From DATFTF01 sp963825175 (GTDB lineage Bacteria; Acidobacteriota; Thermoanaerobaculia; UBA5066; Gp7-AA6): a stretch of DNA of 64,000 nt. Below, piece by piece: positions 58,872 to 64,000 of this stretch. The translations under genes and the position numbers were made by a program. The DNA is taken from the NCBI GenBank assembly GCA_963825175.1, contig CAWGSA010000002.1, forward strand, positions 1,426,001 to 1,490,000, in the 5' to 3' direction. The notes beneath the pieces were generated by a model, which was given only the letters and a program-made list of their open reading frames with translations, was not told where the DNA came from and did not search any database. Numbering within the stretch: position 1 is the stretch's first letter; every line of letters starts with the position of its first letter.

Positions 58872-60502
58872 ATGCCATCCAGGGTTCGGCGACTCTCGTG
58901 CTTCTCTCGGCGAAGATCTGGACCGGCGATCCGGCACGGCCGTCGGCGCAGGCCCTGGCGGCGCGGGACGGAAGGATCGTGGCGATCGGGACGAACGCCG
59001 AGATCTCCAAGCTCCGGGGTCCACGGACCCGGGTGATCGAAGCCCGCGGCCGGCGCGTGGTGCCCGGCTTCATCGACGCGCACACGCACATGACGATGGG
59101 CGGGTTCAACCTTCTGGCAATCGATCTGCGGCACACCTCGGATCCCGCCGATTTCATGCGGCGGCTGACCGATTTCGCGCGCCGCCGGCCGGCGGGAACC
59201 TGGCTGACCGACGGCGCGTGGGACCATGAGCAGTGGACGCCGCCGCGCCTGCCGACGAAGGCGATGCTCGACCCCGCGACAGGAGACCACCCGACCTGCC
59301 TCTCGCGGCAGGACGGGCACATGATGGTGTGCAACTCGCTCGCCTTGCGTCTGGCCGGGATCACACGGAAAACGCCCGACCCCCCCGGTGGAATGATCGT
59401 CCGCGACGCCTCAGGGGAGCCGACCGGAATTCTCAAAGACGCGGCCATGGACGCCATCTCTGCGGTCCGCCCCGCCCGCACGCAAGAGGAGCTTCTGGAG
59501 GCGTTGCGCGCGGCCATGGCGCACGCCGCTTCGGTCGGGGTGGCTTCCGTTCAGGACCTTCCCGGCACTCCGGGAGATCTCGACGCCTGGGCCCGGCTGC
59601 GGGAGCGCGGTGAGTTGACCGTGCGCGTCGACTATCGCTTGTCGCTCACCGACTGGGAAAACGCCGCGGCGCGCCGCTCCTCCATGAAAAATGACGAGTG
59701 GGTCCGCGTCGCCGGAGTCAAGGGCTTCATGGACGGGTCGCTCGGTTCCTCGACTGCCCTCTTCTTCCAGCCGTATTCCGACGAGGCGGGCAACTGCGGC
59801 GTCCATTCCGCGCAGGCCATTCCTCTCTCGAAGATGGAAGAGCGGGTGGCCGCGGCCGATCGGGCCGGCCTGCAGGTCGTCGTGCACGCCATCGGCGATC
59901 GGGCCAACGCCGAGATCCTCGATCTCTTCGAGAGGGTGGCAAGGACCAACGGACCGCGCGACCGCCGCTTCCGCGTCGAGCACGCCCAGCACCTGCGGCC
60001 CGCGGACGTCCCGCGGTTCGCCCGTCTCGGCGTCATCGCCTCGATGCAGCCGTACCACGCGGTCGACGACGGACGCTGGGCAGAGGCGCGGATCGGGACG
60101 GAGCGCTGCCGGACGAGCTATGCGTTGCGCTCGCTGCTGGACGCCGGCGCGCGCGTCGCCTTCGGGTCGGACTGGGACGTGGCGCCGCTCTCGCCCATCG
60201 CGGGGATCGAGGCGGCGGCGACCCGGCGTACGATCGACGGGAAGAACCCGATGGGGTGGCACCCGGAGCAGCGCATCGCCGTGGAGGAGGCCCTCGCGGC
60301 GTACACCACGGGCGGGGCCTACGCCGCCTTCGCGGAAACTGAAAGGGGCAGTCTCGCCGCGGGCAGGCTCGCGGACTTCGTGATTCTGTCCGCCGATCTC
60401 CTGTCGGTCGCGCCGGAGGAAATCGGCCGCGTCCGCGTCGACGCGACGTTGGTCGGCGGCCGGGTCGTCTTCGAGCGTGGCGCCGAGGGGCCTCGTTCGT
60501 AA
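58868..60502 (+). CDS. Amidohydrolase (YtcJ-like)
   Basis: 544 residues from ATG 58868. The HxH metal site is PGFIDAHTHMT, with further ligands in VVVHAIGDRA and FRVEHAQH, and Asp in AFGSDWDVAP. The layout, a small beta-sandwich wrapped around a TIM barrel, and the ending RLADFVILSADLL are those of the YtcJ/AepA group, hydrolases of unspecified amide or imide substrates. It is probably cytoplasmic. It follows the BNR gene in one transcript and lies 38 bases before mutL. Confidence 0.9.
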   Translation: MNAIQGSATLVLLSAKIWTGDPARPSAQALAARDGRIVAIGTNAEISKLRGPRTRVIEARGRRVVPGFIDAHTHMTMGGFNLLAIDLRHTSDPADFMRRLTDFARRRPAGTWLTDGAWDHEQWTPPRLPTKAMLDPATGDHPTCLSRQDGHMMVCNSLALRLAGITRKTPDPPGGMIVRDASGEPTGILKDAAMDAISAVRPARTQEELLEALRAAMAHAASVGVASVQDLPGTPGDLDAWARLRERGELTVRVDYRLSLTDWENAAARRSSMKNDEWVRVAGVKGFMDGSLGSSTALFFQPYSDEAGNCGVHSAQAIPLSKMEERVAAADRAGLQVVVHAIGDRANAEILDLFERVARTNGPRDRRFRVEHAQHLRPADVPRFARLGVIASMQPYHAVDDGRWAEARIGTERCRTSYALRSLLDAGARVAFGSDWDVAPLSPIAGIEAAATRRTIDGKNPMGWHPEQRIAVEEALAAYTTGGAYAAFAETERGSLAAGRLADFVILSADLLSVAPEEIGRVRVDATLVGGRVVFERGAEGPRS

Positions 60503-60540
60503 GGACCGTTCGCCCCGCGTCTTCTGTAGACTCTCCTTTC

Positions 60541-62268
60541 GTGTCCAGGATCCATCGGCTGGCCGGGCCCGTCATCGACCGCATCGCCGCCGGGGAAGTG
60601 GTCGAGCGCCCGGCTTCCGTCGTCAAGGAGCTCATCGAGAACGCCCTGGACGCCGGAGCCTCGCGCGTCGACGTCGAGATCGACGGGGGCGGAATCGCCC
60701 GCATCCTCGTGCGGGACGACGGCTCCGGGATGACTCCGGAGGACGCGCGCCTGTCGATCGAGCGGCACGCGACCTCGAAGATCTTGAGCGACGCGGACCT
60801 GCAGACCGTGACGAGCTACGGATTCCGCGGCGAGGCTCTTCCCTCGATCGCGTCGGTTTCCCGTCTGACCCTGACCAGCTCCGACGGTTCGTCGCCCGAG
60901 GCCCTTCGCCTTCGGGTCGACTACGGCGGCGCCCCGGGCGAGGAGCCGGCCGCGCGCCCCCGCGGCACGGACGTCCTTGTCGAGGCGCTCTTCGCCCGAA
61001 CTCCGGCCCGCCACAAGTTCCTTTCCTCTCCCGAAGCGGAGGCGCGCGCGGCGGCGGCGGCGGTCACCCGCGCGGCCCTCGGCAACGCCTCGGTCGCGTT
61101 CACGCTGCGATCCAACGGCCGGGAGCTCCTGGACGCGCCGTCGGCGGCCAGCCGGGTGGCGCGGATCGTTCAGCTTTTCGGCCGAGACACGCTGGGCGAG
61201 CTCGAAGAATTCGAAGCGCGTTCCGGGCCCCTGAGGGCGACCGGTTTCGTCACGCGCGGCTCGACGACCTTCGCCAGCCGGCGCTACCAGCATCTGTTCG
61301 TCAATGGGCGGCCGGTGGAGGATCGGGCACTGGCCCGGGCCATCGGCCAGGCCGCGCGCGACGCCATACGGACCGATCGTCACCCCGCGCTCTTTCTGTT
61401 CCTGACGGCGGAGCCGGGGGCGGTGGACGTGAACGTGTCGCCCGCCAAGACGCAGGTGCGCTTTGCCGACGCCAGCTCCGCCTTCCGGCTCGTCTACCAC
61501 GCGGTCCACGCCGCGCTGCTGGCGGGAAAGGAGGAGCGCCGTCTGCGGTCCGTGCCCGCCGCCGCCGACGCCCCATCCGTGGCCGAGGCGCCGGAGCCCT
61601 ACGGACCGCCGGTCCCGCCGTCTTCGTCAGGCCGTCCCACGTCGGCTCCGCCGCCTCGGGAGGCGCCGGTTCCGCCGCCGGTCGAGAGGAAGCCGCCGGA
61701 CATCGTGCCCATCGGCCAGTATCGGGAGTCTTTCATCCTGGCCGCCGGACCGGAGGGACTGCTGGTCATCGACCAGCACGCAGCCCACGAAAGGATCCTC
61801 TACGAGAGACTCCGGGATCGGATCGCGTCCGGCCGGATGTTGTCCCAGAGGCTCCTTCTGCGCGCTCTCTTCGAGGCAACTCCGGAGGAGGCAGAGACGC
61901 TGGCCTCCCGGTCCGAGGATCTCGCGGCGGCCGGTTTCGAGATCGAGCCGATGTCGGGCCGCTCCTGGGCTATCGCCGCGCTGCCGGCCGAAGTCACCGA
62001 CCGATCCCCGGCCGATACCCTGCGGGACGCATTGGCGCGGCTGGCGGAGTCGGGCAGCGCCGATCCCGCCGAGCGCCGAGACCGCCTGTGCGCGAGCCTG
62101 GCCTGCCGCTCGGCGGTCACCATCCGTTACCACCTGGCTCCGGAGGAGATCCGCCGGCTGCTCTCCGACTGGGCCAGGGCCGCGGATCGCTTCACCTGCC
62201 CGCACGGCCGGCCCGTGGTTCTTTCAATGAGCGACGAGGAGCTGGAGAAGTACTTCAAGAGGCGGTGA
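60541..62268 (+). CDS. mutL: DNA mismatch repair protein MutL, endonuclease type
   Basis: 575 residues from GTG 60541. GHKL ATPase motifs: ELIENALDAGAS, DDGSGM, YGFRGEALPSIASV. A Pro-rich linker at about 345-390 leads to the C-terminal domain with DQHAAHERILYE, the nuclease metal site, and SLACRSAV and CPHGRP further on. The nuclease motifs mean an incising MutL (as in bacteria lacking MutH), not the E. coli kind. It is the last plus-strand gene before a repeat-rich gap. Confidence 0.95.
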   Translation: MSRIHRLAGPVIDRIAAGEVVERPASVVKELIENALDAGASRVDVEIDGGGIARILVRDDGSGMTPEDARLSIERHATSKILSDADLQTVTSYGFRGEALPSIASVSRLTLTSSDGSSPEALRLRVDYGGAPGEEPAARPRGTDVLVEALFARTPARHKFLSSPEAEARAAAAAVTRAALGNASVAFTLRSNGRELLDAPSAASRVARIVQLFGRDTLGELEEFEARSGPLRATGFVTRGSTTFASRRYQHLFVNGRPVEDRALARAIGQAARDAIRTDRHPALFLFLTAEPGAVDVNVSPAKTQVRFADASSAFRLVYHAVHAALLAGKEERRLRSVPAAADAPSVAEAPEPYGPPVPPSSSGRPTSAPPPREAPVPPPVERKPPDIVPIGQYRESFILAAGPEGLLVIDQHAAHERILYERLRDRIASGRMLSQRLLLRALFEATPEEAETLASRSEDLAAAGFEIEPMSGRSWAIAALPAEVTDRSPADTLRDALARLAESGSADPAERRDRLCASLACRSAVTIRYHLAPEEIRRLLSDWARAADRFTCPHGRPVVLSMSDEELEKYFKRR

Positions 62269-62274
62269 TGCCGG

Positions 62275-62336
62275 TACGGGACGGGGAGACGGGGGGCGGG
62301 GAGACCGAGGACTGAGGATTGAGGACCGAGGACTCG
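62275..62336. repeat. Mixed octamer/heptamer array after mutL
   Basis: ACGGGGAG-ACGGGGGG, then GAGGACT-GAGGATT-GAGGACC-GAGGACT. No gene lies in the 62269-62487 gap; the rest of it is repeat or plain sequence. Confidence 0.6.
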
Positions 62337-62402
62337 AGCGGCGGCCTGAGTGAGGCCGGAGTGGACGCTCGAACGTAGACAGGAGATAACCCTATGAACG
62401 TC

Positions 62403-62484
62403 TTTCCCCCCCTCGCCCGCTCCCCCCGTCCGGGCCTCGAAGCGCAGGACGGGGGACGGGGCGACAGGGTGACAAAGGGGAAGG
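62403..62484. repeat. Octamer inverted array (GACGGGGG unit)
   Basis: A C-rich arm (CTCGCCCG-CTCCCCCC), then GACGGGGG, ACGGGGC, GACAGGGT and GACAAAGG. It lies just downstream of the minus-strand membrane-protein gene. Confidence 0.6.
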
Positions 62485-62487
62485 GCT

Positions 62488-63108
62488 CTATGAGGACCTT
62501 GGCGGCAGCCCGATCCCGCGGTCGTGCTCCGCGCGCTTTCTCTTGATGTGGGTGACGATCAAGATGGCGCCGAGCAGGATGAAGGCGGCCGGTCCGCCCC
62601 AGCTGTCCATCACGTCCCAGAACCACTCCATATCGACGTAGCGATCGATCAGCCAGAGCGCGCCCAATCCGACCAGGATGACGCCCCAGGTCAGGGCCGC
62701 CGTGCTTTCTCCGGCCTTGCGCAGCTGCGGGGTCGGCGCGAGTCCGCCCACGGCCATCATGCCGCGGTTGATCGCATGCGCCTGCCGCACCGCGTCGATG
62801 ATTCCGAAGAACCAGATGAACGCGATGACCGGACCGAAGAAGGCGCCCCCGCGCCCGTGCGAGGTCATCGTGATGCACAGGATGAACGCGCCGCCGAATG
62901 CGAACGCGCGCGGGTAGAGCCCGAGGTAGAGGTGTCCCAGTCCCGGAAACATCGAGAGGAATCCGGCCAGGGCCGGGGACTTCGTCTCGATGACGGGCAC
63001 GTAGGTCGGCGCCACCGCGGCGACGGGCGGCGGCGCCTGGGGAGGCGCCGCTGCGCCGCCCAGCGGCGGTGGCGGTGAAGAAGGGTTGCCCGGTGTCTCG
63101 CTGCTCAT
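62488..63108 (-). CDS. Membrane protein with TM2-like and LiaF-like helices
   Basis: 206 residues; ATG 63108 after AGGAG (CAGGAGCAGAAC). A Pro-rich disordered N-terminus (about 50 residues) precedes a helix pair with ALAGFLSMFPGLGHLYLG, typical of TM2-like proteins. Two more helices at the end (GVILVGLGALWLIDRYVDME, PAAFILLGAILIV) resemble DUF5668/LiaF. It lies 22 bases after the anti-sigma-like gene, so it may be a target or partner of that signalling unit. Function is unknown. Confidence 0.75.
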   Translation of the reverse strand: MSSETPGNPSSPPPPLGGAAAPPQAPPPVAAVAPTYVPVIETKSPALAGFLSMFPGLGHLYLGLYPRAFAFGGAFILCITMTSHGRGGAFFGPVIAFIWFFGIIDAVRQAHAINRGMMAVGGLAPTPQLRKAGESTAALTWGVILVGLGALWLIDRYVDMEWFWDVMDSWGGPAAFILLGAILIVTHIKRKRAEHDRGIGLPPRSS

Positions 63109-63130
63109 GTTCTGCTCCTGTCGGTCGGGC

Positions 63131-63934
63131 TCAGGCCCGCCACGTGGGAATTGCCGTTTCATTCTTCGGAGGGGCTTCCTTCCCGTCGCCGTTGCGCGGA
63201 CGGGTTCGAGAGGGAGCGGTCTCCGACTTCAGGACGAGCTGGACGGCGTTGGAAAGGGCGGCGCGACCGTAGCCGAACACGCGGCTGCGCAGGATCAGCC
63301 CTATGCGGACGGCCTTTTCCTCCAGGGCGCCGATGCGATCGGCCGCCGTGGTCTTCGCGCCGGCGACGACCGATTTTGCTTCGACCGGCAGGTCCGTCCG
63401 CGCCCGGCGCGCGACGTCGGCAGGGTTGAAGCCGAGAATCATCAGAGCGAAGGCCGCGGCGTAGGCCAGGCCAATCGCCGCCTTCGGATCGAGCAGGCCT
63501 CTCCAGCCGAGGCGGGGCCGGGCGGCGCTCCTCCTCGGCCGTTTCGGGACCGAGGCCGCGACGCGGCCCGCGAACCACGGCGCGGGCTGCGGGGCGGCGA
63601 GGGCTCGAATGCCAAACAGCGTCTGGGCGGCTTCCGCGCACGCGCCGCATCGGGACAAATGGAAGTCCAGGCGGCGGTCGCGGGTCTCGCCCTCGACGGC
63701 TTGCGCGGTCAGCGCGTCGGCCATCTCGCACGACACCGTTCGAGACGGGACCGACAGGAGCGATTCGCGCAGCGACGGATTCCATGCCGGGGCTCGCAGG
63801 CCCGAGGTCAGGGAGCCGATCTCTTCGTGGTCCCGGAGCGCGGCGGCGCACGTCGGACAGCCGGCCGCATGCTCGCGCCGTCTCGCTTCGGGGGCCTGGC
63901 CCACGAACAGCCGTTCGGCTTCGGAGCAGCTCAT
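63131..63934 (-). CDS. Anti-sigma-factor-like double zinc-finger membrane protein
   Basis: 267 residues. Two zinc-finger-type HxxxCxxC motifs are visible: EHAAGCPTCAAAL (about residues 21-33) and FHLSRCGACAEA (about 91-102). One membrane helix (IGLAYAAAFALMILGF) separates the cytoplasmic half from a periplasmic tail. This is the layout of ZAS-type anti-sigma factors. Its start ATG 63934 overlaps the stop of an upstream gene (ATGA), which would normally be the sigma factor but is cut off by the window edge. Confidence 0.72.
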   Translation of the reverse strand: MSCSEAERLFVGQAPEARRREHAAGCPTCAAALRDHEEIGSLTSGLRAPAWNPSLRESLLSVPSRTVSCEMADALTAQAVEGETRDRRLDFHLSRCGACAEAAQTLFGIRALAAPQPAPWFAGRVAASVPKRPRRSAARPRLGWRGLLDPKAAIGLAYAAAFALMILGFNPADVARRARTDLPVEAKSVVAGAKTTAADRIGALEEKAVRIGLILRSRVFGYGRAALSNAVQLVLKSETAPSRTRPRNGDGKEAPPKNETAIPTWRA

Positions 63935-64000
63935 GCGAAGGCTCCCGCCAGGACCGCGAGGGTCGCGCCGTGGGCGCGGCTGTCGTGACGCTCGCGAATC
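63931..64000 (-). CDS. C-terminal fragment of the gene upstream of the anti-sigma factor
   Basis: Only the last 22 codons (ending TLAVLAGAFA then TGA at 63933-63931) fall within the window. The ATGA overlap with the zinc-finger gene, and the general order sigma factor then anti-sigma factor, suggest an ECF sigma factor. The fragment itself has no diagnostic motif, so the call rests on context. Confidence 0.35.
   Translation of the reverse strand, partial: IRERHDSRAHGATLAVLAGAFA

Overview
This is a high-GC (roughly two-thirds G+C) bacterial chromosome segment from a Gram-negative, respiring organism. Two terminal oxidases, System I cytochrome c maturation, futalosine-type menaquinone synthesis (mqnE), split glyQ/glyS, pyruvate phosphate dikinase, LolCDE/MacB-like export and many multihaem cytochromes together fit an Acidobacteriota-like lineage or a neighbouring uncultured phylum. 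That placement is inference; no rRNA gene is present to confirm it. Coding is dense, with many ATGA-type overlaps, and several starts are TTG, GTG or CTG.

Region 1 (1-7.5 kb): the N-terminus of a secreted protein, an adaptor/ATPase/two-permease ABC exporter, two metallo-beta-lactamase-fold hydrolases with a relic of an acetyl-CoA synthetase between them, and a secreted Gly/Pro repeat protein. Region 2 (7.6-10.5 kb): ccmD-ccmE-ccmF (haem chaperone and haem lyase), with a Cys-type CcmE. Region 3 (10.6-22 kb): a Cu-transport P-type ATPase of the CcoI kind, a LysR regulator, a cupredoxin-like protein, a single-haem outer-membrane barrel, a dihaem cytochrome and a cbb3 oxidase cluster. In that cluster CcoO is fused to EF-hands and a dihaem cytochrome, and no ordinary CcoP exists.

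Region 4 (22-36.2 kb) is the most unusual part. A ten-haem cytochrome fused to a C-terminal repeat (LVIVD-like) propeller and an outer-membrane barrel are divergent from a tandem HbpS/GlcG-like protein, a tetrahaem cytochrome with a long disordered tail, a cNMP-domain/four-[4Fe-4S] protein, a membrane b-type-like protein, a membrane-anchored decahaem cytochrome and a triple-FHA protein. Together these look like an electron conduit from the cell surface to the inner membrane, with its own regulatory proteins. About 30 c-haem attachment sites lie in this window, and the ccm genes flank them on both sides.

Region 5 (36.2-46.9 kb): ccmC-ccmB-ccmA, then a second cupredoxin-like lipoprotein and an aa3-type oxidase operon (coxB, coxA, ctaA, ctaB, small subunit, subunit IV, subunit III, DUF420 protein). 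The 38.5-40.8 kb stretch carries about nine small frame shifts in otherwise intact genes. Region 6 (46.9-64 kb): mostly housekeeping genes: a DUF374 acyltransferase, mqnE, an MFS carrier, recO, glyQ, glyS, ppdK, a BNR-repeat protein, an amidohydrolase, mutL, a membrane protein and an anti-sigma-like zinc-finger protein.

Across the whole window, gaps between genes are filled with short degenerate tandem arrays of 7- or 8-base units. These are often arranged as two inverted arms and sometimes run into the ends of genes. They are listed individually and discussed in the findings. I saw no tRNA, rRNA, CRISPR array, transposase or replication origin.
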